Positions 35,341 through 46,800 of a stretch of 64,000 bases of DNA are shown piece by piece. Location: assembly GCA_030159075.1 (NCBI GenBank), contig BROG01000071.1, positions 252,501 to 316,500 of the forward strand, in the 5' to 3' direction. How positions within the stretch are numbered: the first letter of the stretch is position 1; every line of letters begins with the position of its first letter. This stretch comes from Atrina japonica (Eukaryota > Mollusca > Bivalvia > Pterioida > Pinnidae). A model generated the notes under the pieces. It ran no database searches, was not told the origin of the DNA, and saw only the letters and a list, made by a program, of their open reading frames with translations. Position numbers and translations under genes: made by a program.

Positions 35341-37180
35341 AAGGTACCTAAAGGCATTCTTTCAGAAATCCAGAAAGTGTCTATTACTAGACCGTCCAAA
35401 GAAGTTTCCCTTATATAATCTTTGGTCCGTTTCAAGTTCTTTTCCTTCTCTTTCTTCGATGTCATATGATGTAAAGTCAACGTCACAAAAACGTTTGAAA
35501 ATTTAAGTATCTCTGAAGCTATAAGATTTTGGTGGAGATATTACAGTATTAGGAAATATGATGAATGCTTTTTACCTGAATTTTCACGGATCCAAAACTA
35601 TACTGTTTCTGGGTATGTGTGTTGTGTTGAAGATTTGTAGGAAATACGCTGGATATATTGTGTGGACATTGGGTCAATGGTCAAGGTCACAGCTTAATCA
35701 AAATATTTAAAATTAAGATAGATAAAACGATAGAATTTCCATCTAGTCATATATTAGTATCAAATATTCAGTTGGAAATATGCTGAAGATACAATATGTA
35801 AAGTTTCAAGTTCATCCATTCAAAGTCATGTTAACAACTTAATTTGAAAATTGCAACTCTGATTAGCTGTGTGGTAGTTTTCGTATTTCGTGCCAGAAAT
35901 GTCATCGTCTTATAAATATGAGTTAATATTTTATGTCAGCCTTGGTATTCCCAGGTATCTTACTTACTGGTCCATAAACTTAATTAAACAAAGCGATTAC
36001 CGGGTTAATTATTTATAATTATATTATTTAATATCGATATATTTTATTATTATAATGCAATGTATATTTTAATCCTGATCCTGTTTTCAGATTTGTATGT
36101 GGTACACATGTGTTAGCCAATTTAGGTCCGTTTCGGACACTTGTTGCTGTTTCTTATCATTCTTGTTATTTTACTTTCTTCGGAAAGTTACCTTGTCTGA
36201 AGCTATTCTCCGTAAACTTTTACCGTTTTTTTTATATGAATCTTGATAAGACGTAACATCCTCATTATCAGATGTAGACCTACATATAACTTGTTTCATA
36301 GTGATCAAAATTGTGATTAACATTATGTATAGGAGTAGGCTAATTTCAGGATAAGACAAGGATTGAGGTAGCTGGTGTTACAGTTATAACGGAATAATAA
36401 TTTTAATGATGTTTTGACAGGTAACATAGTAGCAATGTATGTGTACATTATCAGTACACACGAGTAATATAAGTGACGTTAGATATGATAAAATGTACCA
36501 GTTATTAAACATAATCGATTTCTTTTTGGTTCTCATATCGAATTCGAACTCACGCTTTAGGCTTAAAACAAAGTTGATTAAGTGTTGTCATGATCTATGT
36601 GTTAGCACCCCTGTACTCTTTTAAAACTATGGAAGTGTATCAATTACAGATGTGAATCCACCTCAATTTTATTTTACTAGATTGTTACATTTTCTAGGCA
36701 TACCCACAACAAACAGGCATTGTAATTTTTGAAGTGCTCAGCGTCCTTATGGCCATATAGGCCTTTGATTTTATAATTTGATATGGGATCCCGGTTGTTA
36801 CACTTGCTCCATTGAACATGAGCACCTGGGTTTTCGGCGGTTTAAATATGCATAGGCGGATGCAGGGTTTTAAGTAACAGGAAGGGGCATGCTTTCGATC
36901 AAAGCAGTGTAACTTGCGATAACCGAAAAGCGAGTACAATCATCCGTATGATAATCAAAAGGTTACTCCGCCCCGCCATCTTATGTGAATCGGACAATAA
37001 CAATATCGTCCAAACTGACTGAAAATAGGTCATTTCGGGTATTCAGATATTACATGTTATTTAGGAGATGTTATGAGAATATCGTTACGTAAAAAAAAGT
37101 TACTATGGTAAATAAAAAAAAGATATAAAAAAAAGACAAAAAAAAAAAAAATAAACTCAGATTACCAGACCACCACAAAC
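35341..37180. other. intergenic stretch
   Basis: No supported gene. Poly-A runs lie at 37090-37150. Confidence 0.5.
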
Positions 37181-37184
37181 CTCC

Positions 37185-37990
37185 ACCTCCCCCCCCATTT
37201 TACCGCCCTCCCCTATAAGTGTCGTATGTCCTTGCCGCAAATAAGTAACTATGGTTATTTGCAATACATGCGCCCGATGAACACACGGTACGCCCCCGCC
37301 CCACGCTCGGCCCCTCTCCTGCCGCCCATTCCGCTATCCCCGGAAACAATATTGTCGGACACCCGCAGCCTGTGTGTGGTTACGGATTCTGCGTTAAATG
37401 CTGCGGGATGAAGTTAATCGTCCATATTTCCCCCCCTCTGACATCGAAAAATGATAAAGAGGGTATTTTGGATTTTGACAGTTTTCCAAATTGCAGTGGT
37501 GGACCAGACAGCCCGTTCTGCCATCCCCCCCGATATAAGTCGATATAGTTATCCCCCCTCTTCAACTCATTTCAAAATAGTTACCACAACATCATAGTTT
37601 TGACACAGACACCTGTAGATACCCCCTGCGACCCAATTCTTTTTTATAGTACATTTTGCATTTCTTGAATTGATTGAACTTTTGAGAACCCCTCCCGGTG
37701 TCTTTAGACGTTGAACTACACCCCCCCACCGACCAACCCCAAACCCCCCCCCCCCCTTAAAGTTACGAGTTCCGTGAACCTGCCCCCTCCCCCATATTAC
37801 TCGTATTGATATCCACCACCCCCATTTTTCTTCCCGTTGTACCCTTCCGCGTTGCCCCCCCCCACCGACACCCACCCTCAATCAAGACCACCCCCTTCGC
37901 CCTTCCCTCTATGCCGATTGATAGCAGTCACTCGGCAACCGACCCCCCCCCTCACATTTATATCCGAATCCCACCCCTGCCGCCCCCCCG
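37185..37990. repeat. C-rich low-complexity region
   Basis: Many runs of 6-12 C (37190, 37745, 37855, 37943, 37983) sit in otherwise ordinary sequence, a strong strand asymmetry. The frames on both strands (Gly-rich on minus, Pro-rich on plus) are artefacts. Confidence 0.8.
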
Positions 37991-38695
37991 ACGTGCATGG
38001 TTGATCTCTTGCCGTTACCGCCCTTAAAGAATCGGTTGCAAACACCCGGTTACCTGCATAATTCCCCGTCCGCCAAGACTCCGCCATATTATGTTGTTAC
38101 ATTACCAAAGTGTGTAACTGATGCATGCACATTGTGTACAGACATAATCGAACCGTTAGTATTACCCAAGTGTGTAAATGATTGTATATTATGTACACAT
38201 AATCGTAGCTTTGTAACATAAGTACAGTTTCTTATAAAAATATAGTGTGTATGTACATTTGAAACATATTATATATATATAGATATATAGAGACACCTGT
38301 TATAAGATATATATAGATATATATATATTTATTCTATATATATATATATATATATATCAGTTGGTTGAAAAATAACAAGTTTTAAAATGATTAATCGAGG
38401 GTTGAACTTGTTTGCGATTGTTAATCACATTTATATCCGAAATGAGACGTGTATGGTGATCTCTTACCGTTATAATCGATGCCTGAATTATTGTATATAT
38501 GTTGTTACATTACCAAAGTGTGTAACTGATGCATGTACATTGTGTACAGACATAATGGAACCGTTAGTATTACCCAAGTGTGTAAATGATGTATTTATAT
38601 TCATCGTAGGACATAATAACGTAGCTTGTAACCAGTAGTTATGTACTTAAACCATATATAGATAATATATTAGGGCTGTATGTATATTTTCAAAC

Positions 38696-38728
<33 letters not shown>

Positions 38729-38900
38729 GGTATATATATATACTATATATAATCGAGGGTTGGAATGTTTGCGATTTCATTATATACCAATGAGGACGTT
38801 GGGAAATCACTTACAAATCGATGCTTTAATTGAACATTACCAAATGGCTTTTTGTCATATGTGTAGACATAATCGACAGTCAATTCCTTAATACTTTTCT
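37935..38900 (+). repeat. diverged tandem triplication of about 400 bp
   Basis: Three colinear segments: 37935-38225, 38388-38640 and 38755-38880. Shared words are cacatttatatccgaa, ttgttacattaccaaagtgt, tgtgtacagacataat and gttagtattacccaagtgtg. They are separated by AT-rich ta/ata repeats (38260-38360, 38690-38755). The third copy is the most diverged. Confidence 0.8.
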
Positions 38901-39090
38901 CAAGATTTTGAATAATACGTATTTAATTTCCATCATTCGTACTATCTACCTAGCCGTTGTAAAGCAAACTAAACGTAACAAATTCAATGCTTTGTCAAAT
39001 GTAGGAAATCGACAGTCAATTCCATAAATACATTATTCGTCAGAATTTGAATAATACGTATTTGTAAGTAATTCGTACCTACCTAGGTTT
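38860..39090 (+). repeat. 150 bp tandem pair
   Basis: atcgacagtcaattcc followed by gaataatacgtattt occurs at about 38871-38925 and 39007-39064. Confidence 0.7.
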
Positions 39091-39873
39091 AAAGTAAAAG
39101 CCAGTTTATTTTTAACAGAGGCAGTTTGCAAGGATTTGGGACATATGGTCAACTTTCAGAAAGATAATCAGTAATTAAAGCAACGTTCAAGTATAAATCT
39201 ACATGTATATTGGATTACAATATGTGGGTGATGATAGTCAATCATTTTCCAGAAAAACTTTTAAGTTCCTGGATGACAATGAGCCGGTGTACAGGAATTA
39301 TATTATGTGCAAAGATTTGGTGGTACAATTTAAGTTGATGAATTGGTCATTTCTGATCCTTAGCTTAAATGTGGCAAGTCAAGGTACAGACTGCAATCAT
39401 CAGCAGTGCAGATGACACCATACATGACATTTGTTTCAATGGATCTGCATATTACATTTAAAATTTGCAAAGCTCTAGTTGTACGAGACATTTGAAATTA
39501 TCAGGAACAAGATAATATAACAGTATTAATATACGCGTGTTTCATTATTGGTGGGTGATTATATACATGTATAGTCATTTAAGAATTCATGCGTTTGGTA
39601 ACTAATGCTTCTGCTAAGTTTAAGAAGTTGATGGGTGGACGCAAAATCATGGCAACAACTCACCTAACATTTCAGGTCAGGTGAGCTAAAACTATATAGG
39701 AGGTTCATTTAATAATATCATTCAAATATTCAATAACTGGAAACAAGTATTAAGGAACTGACTGTCTATACTTAGAGACGAAAATCAAAGCATTTAAAAG
39801 CTTAAGAAAATATATATATATTTATTTATATACCGGTATGTATGTATACATTTCTTTGCATTCACTGCAATAT
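39091..39873. other. intergenic stretch
   Basis: No supported feature. A short frame at 39203-39415 has no recognised homology. Confidence 0.4.
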
Positions 39874-39879
39874 GTTTAA

Positions 39880-41388
39880 AGAGCACCCTGAGTGAAAAAT
39901 GAAAAATTCTATATTTATATAACTCCTTATTCTCAGAACAACATCGAAAACCCGATCAAAATCAGTAGGCGTGTTCTCGAGATAATGGCCGCCAAAATGA
40001 GCAATTTTACCGGCTTTCGGAAAACTATCTAAGAATTCATTCCACTTTCGACAGACTTGTGAGTTACACTCTGACGTCACAGAGTAGCCTGAGGATGACT
40101 ACTGTCATGGCGGAAATTAAAAGTGGACGGTAAAGCGAGTCATATTCATCGTTGTTAAAATCACAAAATTTATGAAATTTTTGAAATAATTTTATATAAA
40201 TGCAGTCATATAACGAACATGATTTGGGCTTTTTCAGTGACCCATTTACGGGCGGATGGATTAGTTATGCTTGATTTTGAGTATCACGCTTTATTTAGAG
40301 TTTTTATCTCTGAAGTTTTTTCTTTCGTGCGTTCGAGATTGTGCTTTATAAAGAAAAAAGAACAACGACCACCTGTGATATATGCTATTTTTAATCCTTA
40401 AAACACCCGTTTACTTCACACTTTCCAGTATATTGCCATGTCATGTACCCGCACTGGTGAACCGGCCTGGCTCAGTCGGTAGCTCGCTCGACTCTTAATC
40501 GTGAGGTCGTGAGTTCGAGTCCAGCCGGCGGCAGGTTGGTTTCCTGTCTGTCGAATGAGACAGTAAAAACAGTGGTCCCGTGTCACAGTAGGTGCCGGTC
40601 GGCACGTTAAAGAACCCTCACTGCTCAATGGCCGTAAGTGCCGAGCATAGACCAAATACATCAATTTCCATTATATATGTACTTTACTTGCTCTGTCAAC
40701 AGCACAATGCGATATTTACGGCAGTTGTCTTTTCAAATTGACATATAATTTACGCTTACTTATACGATATCAGTTTATATATAAATATAAAAATAAAATA
40801 GTAATTCAATTAATATTTTTACAATTTAATTCCGCAAGGTTTATATTTTTATCCACTTTCCAGTGGAAATACCTCTTAGTTTTGTTCTGTGAGATGTAAG
40901 CATAGATTCATAAATAAAAGCTAGATTTCTTGACGTAGAATATCACTGCCTAACACGAAAATGTTACAACTTAATATCGTTTTAATGATCAATTAAAAAT
41001 TCCAAAACAAAAATCACGACTGCAACAGTCGTACATTATTGTACCAGCGATATATAATATTAGCTTGATGTATCACTGATTTTACTCACATAATGATATA
41101 TATTCACTCAATAAACCAGCAAGTGTGTTGATTGCCGTCCACACCTGAGGCACCGCTGATACAAAGCCTATACTGAAACACGTACTAGGCAACCGGAGTC
41201 TGCGTCATGATGTTACATGAAGCTCTGCCCCTTTCTGGCTATTTGAGCTATCTGTAAAGATGAGTTTTGCGGTTTATCGCTAATATCTCGAAAATGCGTG
41301 CACCGATTTTGATGGGGTTTTCGATGTTGTTCTTAGAATGATTAGTTCTAAAAATACAGAAATTTTCATTTTTCACTCAGGGTGCTCT
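39880..41388. mobile_element. TTAA-flanked non-autonomous element with long inverted ends
   Basis: The left end agagcaccctgagtgaaaaa and right end tttttcactcagggtgctct are inverted copies and both are flanked by ttaa (39876-39879 and 41389-41392). Similarity of the arms continues inward for about 90 bp and weakly to about 200 bp (gaacaacatcgaaaaccc, tctcgagataa type words). The interior has no transposase and holds a SINE at 40455-40668. TTAA target and terminal AGA match the MITE at 18156, but the ends are otherwise different. Confidence 0.8.
40455..40668 (+). mobile_element. tRNA-derived SINE
   Basis: The head looks like a tRNA-Lys gene: A-box words tggctcagtcggtagctcg, anticodon arm gactcttaatcg, B box gagttcgagtcc. 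The tRNA part is not foldable into an intact gene (weak acceptor stem). The body cggcaggttggtttcctgtc and ccctcactgctcaatggccg is shared with the SINE at 62937. The 3' end is truncated. Confidence 0.85.
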
Positions 41389-41569
41389 TTAACTTCATTT
41401 TCAGTTTGATGTATCAGAATTTGAATTGAAATTGTCAACGATGATTAATTATAAATAAAGTTAAATGATTCTGAAATATTGATGTTGTTTATTTACAATA
41501 TATATTTACAAATATATACATATCACAGATCATAAATAAGAAAACAGAGAAATCACAGACACTAAAGAA

Positions 41570-41870
41570 AAATCAGCTGTATTGTTTTCCAAAACATTTT
41601 CTTTCTTTTTTAACTTCTTAGATTGATGTATAATCACAAACAGATATACACACGTATAAAAATACTACAATTCCTATATACATGTATATTGTGAAAATTG
41701 TTTCAGAAACCCAATTATTCGTTTGCAAATAAATAATTCGACCTTACTAATTGTATATGCATGTGACACTGGACCTGACTCTATTTTCACAAAATATAGG
41801 AATATAAGAATTTTTATGCCTGGGTATATATCTTTTATTTGTTATTGTTTATCAATCTAAGTAGTAAGAA
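41570..41870 (+). repeat. dispersed repeat C, copy
   Basis: Colinear with 42790-43110 over about 310 bp: agctgta/gtt start, ttcttagattgat, aggaatataa, ttatgcctgggtatat. A fragment also occurs at 1140. Confidence 0.65.
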
Positions 41871-42463
41871 ACGGCCCATGGGCCACATTGCTCACCTGAA
41901 CTGTGTTGGTATCTAACATATATGTGAATCTCAAATTTACAAATTATAATAATATCCCTTCGGTTCAGGCGAGCTAAAAACATAACATCTTATTTTGGAA
42001 AACACAGCTAAGTTATTTTAACCATAATATTCTGTACTTCTGGTGATTTTCGCATCTGGAAATTTTGGTAAAGTTTCTATCATGCAAATTTAGAAAATAA
42101 TTTTCTACTTATTTTGAATTAACTTTATAAATAAAACTTGATTTTGTTCATTTTGGAGTCATCAGTGGTTAGACAAAATGACACTTTATTTATCAACATT
42201 TCCATCCAGCCAAAACTACACAGAAATACATGTACAACATATGCCAAAGAAGACTCAAACAATGAAATAAAATGACAAATGATTTAACTGCTTCATAACT
42301 TTCTTTCAAAACAGAATGAAATATTCCATTCAATGACAAAATCTGTCTAAGAGGTGGTCTTTTACAGACTCTTATGATATTCTTGATTCTAAAGATATTT
42401 AAGGAGTAATTACCCAAATCATCAGCTAACGGGAAAATGTTTTCCTTCACGAAATGGATGTAT

Positions 42464-42752
42464 GAAAGCGCACCTTTAAAGTGGAACAGTCCATATAAAG
42501 ACTATGATATATGAAAGCACACTTTGAAAGTGGAATAGACCATATAAAAAATTGATATGTAAAAGCACACTTTGAAAGTGGAACAGTCCATATAAAGACT
42601 GATATATGAAGTCCACCTTTAAAGTGGAATAGTCCATATAAAGACTATGATATGTGAAAGCAAACTTTGAAAGTGGAACAGTCCATCTAAAGACTATGAT
42701 ATATGAAAGCGCACCTTTAAAGTGGAACAGTCCATATAAAGACTATAAAATA
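42464..42752. repeat. 49 bp minisatellite, 6 units
   Basis: The unit tgaaagcgcacctttaaagt plus ggaacagtccatataaagac plus tatgatata repeats with substitutions, downstream of the LRRC34 3' end. Confidence 0.9.
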
Positions 42753-42789
42753 ACAGGAACAGGAAGTCATCATAAACAACAATTTTAAA

Positions 42790-43110
42790 GCGGCATTAGC
42801 TGTGTTTTTAACTTTTCAAAAACATGTTCTTTCTTTTTTTAACTACTTAGATTGATATACAATAACAAAGACAAGATAAACACAAAGATAAAGCTTAAAA
42901 AATTCTTAGATTCCTATATATTTTGTGAAAAGTGCTTGAGAAACCAAGTTTGGCAATTATTCACTTGCAATTGATTAATTCAACCCTACTATTTACATAT
43001 GCATACCACACATGACCTGACATTATTTCACAAAATATACAGGAATATAACAATTCTTATGCCTGTGTATAGATCTTATTTGCTATTGTACACCAATTAC
43101 AAGTAGTAAA
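42790..43110 (+). repeat. dispersed repeat C, copy
   Basis: Second full copy of the repeat at 41570-41870, starting gcggcattagctgtgttttt. Confidence 0.65.
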
Positions 43111-43559
43111 AGAAGAAAACACAATATTATTGGTAAACCCAGCTAATGCCACTTCAAACAACTGTATATCAGTTTATCATTTCATGTGGATGAAACATAT
43201 TTCGTAATATATTTCATTTTGTTTATGTCATCCAACAAACTTAACGACAGTAAAAAAGAAGTGCATTTGACATTATATCTGTACCCAATAATGTTAAAAC
43301 ATGAAATAGACTTCATCACAACAATATTGATCAACTGATAAATCAATTTGTTTTCTGGTATATCAACAAGATACCTGACTACAAATAGATTGTACATCCA
43401 AATATGTCTGTCTGATATGAAATTATGATACATACAAATGTAGGAAACGTAAACTCCACTATTGATACATTTGAATCTGAAAATGTTCTTCAGATTAATA
43501 TGTCTTATTCATAACACGACTTACTGATACAGAACATCATTAGCAAGTGTATAGATATC

Positions 43560-43580
43560 TGTATGTGTTTTTATTATGGA
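43560..43580 (-). promoter_or_regulatory. possible polyadenylation signal of LRRC34
   Basis: tttatt on the plus strand near 43569 reads AATAAA on the minus strand, about 75-80 bp after the stop codon. Confidence 0.4.
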
Positions 43581-43650
43581 GTAAATGTGTAACAGGACAT
43601 AGATTAATGACAAGTTTCCACGTTTTGTAAAACCAACTTTCCTAGGGTTC

Positions 43651-43875
43651 TCAGTACACTGTAAGGTCTTTGACAGTTACAACATCAGATCCTCTAGGGT
43701 TATCTCCCCTTGGCTGCCAGCTTGGTACATCATCTCCATAGCTTGGTGCATAGTAGTAATGTCGACGGATACCATTGTTTAGTTCACACAACATTGTGAC
43801 ATTATCAACAACGTATGAACGAATGTCAGTGTTCTTAGGTTCTAATCTGCCACATTCCAATAAATTTGCAAAAGC
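43651..43875 (-). CDS. LRRC34: LRRC34 exon 9 (terminal)
   Basis: Acceptor cccttttcag, then 74 codons and TGA. It contains the family C-terminus: [39 protein letters not shown] and [12 protein letters not shown]. Phase 0 start fits exon 8. Confidence 0.93.
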   Translation of the reverse strand, partial: AFANLLECGRLEPKNTDIRSYVVDNVTMLCELNNGIRRHYYYAPSYGDDVPSWQPRGDNPRGSDVVTVKDLTVY

Positions 43876-46800
43876 CTGAAAAGGGTTAACAAAAAAAAGT
43901 TAAGTATAGCAAATCATTATTGCTTTAAGTTTTCTCACATACAATTTATATTTAATGCACTCATATTTGTAAAAAAAATCATTCCTGTGTGACGACTTTC
44001 TAGTTTAGCTAAAAAACACTATTCCATTCACAACATTGGTTGACAAAGCATGTAACTGCAACTTTTAACAAATACATAATTAATATGCACATAGGGTTCT
44101 CAGTACACTGTAAAGTACACAAAAGGTAGTTCCATACTATCTTTTTATTAAAATGTTCAGACTTCACTTATTATCATCTGTTGTTCAATCTCTCAATTAT
44201 TACTGTGTCGTTCAGCTAGTCACTCATTATCAAGTTGTTCAGCCATTCACTCATTATCACATTCAGTCATTCACTCATGACATTCAACCATTCACTCATC
44301 ACATTTAACCATTCACTCATTATCAGTTTTGTTCAGCCAATCACATCATTTACAATGTTGTTCACAGACCATTTACTCATTATCATGTCGTTCATTTTTC
44401 CATTCACACATTCAATCATGTATCACATCAAATCATAACCATTCACTCATTATCACATTCAGCCATTCACTCATTATCATGCTATTCACTCATTACCATG
44501 TTCTTCAGTCTTTCACTTATTGTCATATCATTCAGCATTATTCAATACACTTATTATCAATTCAGCCATTATTTGGCCATTTACTCATTACCATGTTCTT
44601 CAGTCTTTCACTTATTGTCATATCATTCAGCTATTCAATCATTATAATGTTTATCATGTTGTTTGGCCATTTACTCATTATCATGTTGTTCAGCCATTCT
44701 CCTCATACATTTATAAAGATAGACTTACTATACAGGCTGGCTCCTCAAGTCGATTTCCCCAAATGAAGATCTGCATTAGTGACGTATTGACTTTCATACT
44801 ATCGGCTAAAGCACATAAACCTTTGCTTCCAATGTTATTATAAGATACTACCAAACTGAAATAAATTACAACAAAAATCAAATTGCTGAATACTTTATGA
44901 TAAAATTGAAAATCTTTGATTTATTTTTTTAATCTAATTTTAGTGGTGGATTGATAAATAGTTTGTGTAGATAATCTGAAAGAATATCCATATTTTCGAA
45001 TCAAAATACTGGCATATTTTATGAATAAATTAGTCTTTTGTATCACTTGTAAAAAGTTATTGTTGAACCTAAACAACTTTCATCAGTACATAATGCTTAA
45101 AAATGTTTCTTATTTATTTGCTTTTTCTATTTGTTTGTTGTTTCATGTTTGCTTTCCTGTTTTACATCCTGCCAAGAATTTTACACATATAATTGGTGTT
45201 CCCCCAGGGCCAAGTGGTTGCATCTGCGCTTTGAACCATGAAGTCTCTCACTTCTGACCAGCGCAGGTTCGAACCCTGCTGGAACCTAAGATGATGTTGT
45301 GAGAAGATTTGCCAGAATACTTGTGGATGGTCAGTGGAATCTTCCCAGGTACTTTTAACTGGATTTTCTCTCCACCACTAAAACACTTATGCTATTCAAA
45401 ATGTTTATAAAAAAAAACCCACTAACATGAAGACATTACCGGCTGTAGGTGGAGTTTCAAAATGTTTGACCGATGTTACGGACTACGTCAATGCAGCAGG
45501 GATTCTCCTACATGCCACACCTATACATGTATTAACAATGGACCCCAGCTATGAGTTTCGTTCTGGGCATGAAATCACCAAATTTACTCAATACTTGAAC
45601 TCAACCTTTATATCTTTTTTAATTTCATAAAAATTTTGGTTCAAATAATAACCTTTTGTAATTTGAGTGTGTATTTATTTTTTTTAAACATACATGTTTT
45701 TCTTCAAACACAATGAATCATATAAATTTTTGCGTCAACACACTTATAATTTATTCTGTAAAAAATGAATAAAAGTAGTTGAGCTTTGAGTAATTGTACC
45801 TCAAACCTGTGACTTTTTCTGTTTCAAATGGAATTAATGCTGAAATTTCTCAGAATCAAAATGAACAATGATTTTGTATCAGATACAGTTTACAATTGTA
45901 AAATGTGTCAATAATACAAACATGTTCATCATGTAGGTTATTTTACAGGAATAAAGTTTATGGACATTGAGGGTTTTTTTACATAAAAAACATGAAAAGT
46001 TAGTAGACAGCTTGTGTACTGGTTAGAATAATTTGGAGACCTTGGACCAGAAGGACCTGTTGACTTTACACTTCCTATGCCATATTTCTGTGATTTAAGT
46101 CACAATGGAAGTTAATGCCAGTCCAGGTAAAGGCCCTTAACTCAGAATCAAATCCAGAGAAGCTTGTAAGGTTTATATTGCAGATACAATATAGGACTAC
46201 TCACTCAAAATCTGGGAATAATAGAAGAGTGTTGACTAGAATAGTAGGTATTTTATAGGAAAAATAGAAATGTAAATGACTAAACTTGAGTGGTGTGTAT
46301 GAACATTGTAAGTAAATTTAATGTAAACAACTTTAAATCTGAGTGACCTACACTCTTATTACTGTAGATGTACTCAAGTTAAGTAACAATTCTAATCAGA
46401 ATGACCAACACTCTTGTACTCACATTTCTAGATTTGTATTTCTAGATTTAAGTAACAATTCTAAGTAGATTGACTTACACTCTTATTACTAGTAGATGTA
46501 CTCAGGTTTCCAGATTTGGATTTCTTGATTTAAGTAACAATTTTATTCAGAGTGACCGACACTCTTATTACTGGTAAATGTACTCAAGTTAAGTAACAAT
46601 TCTAATCAGAATGACTGACACTCTTGCTATTGGTAGATCGCGTTACTCAGATTGTATTCCTGACAATTCTATTCAGATTTGTAATTTGATGTAACTCAGA
46701 TTTGTATTTCTAGATTTAAGTAACAATTCTATTCAGAGTGACCAACACTCTTGCTATTGGTAGATGTACTCACGTTTCTAGATTTGTATTTCTAGATTTA

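Noticed and set aside
40459..40535. A tRNA-Lys gene
   Set aside because: A and B boxes are present but the acceptor stem does not pair and the sequence runs into a SINE body shared with 62937.
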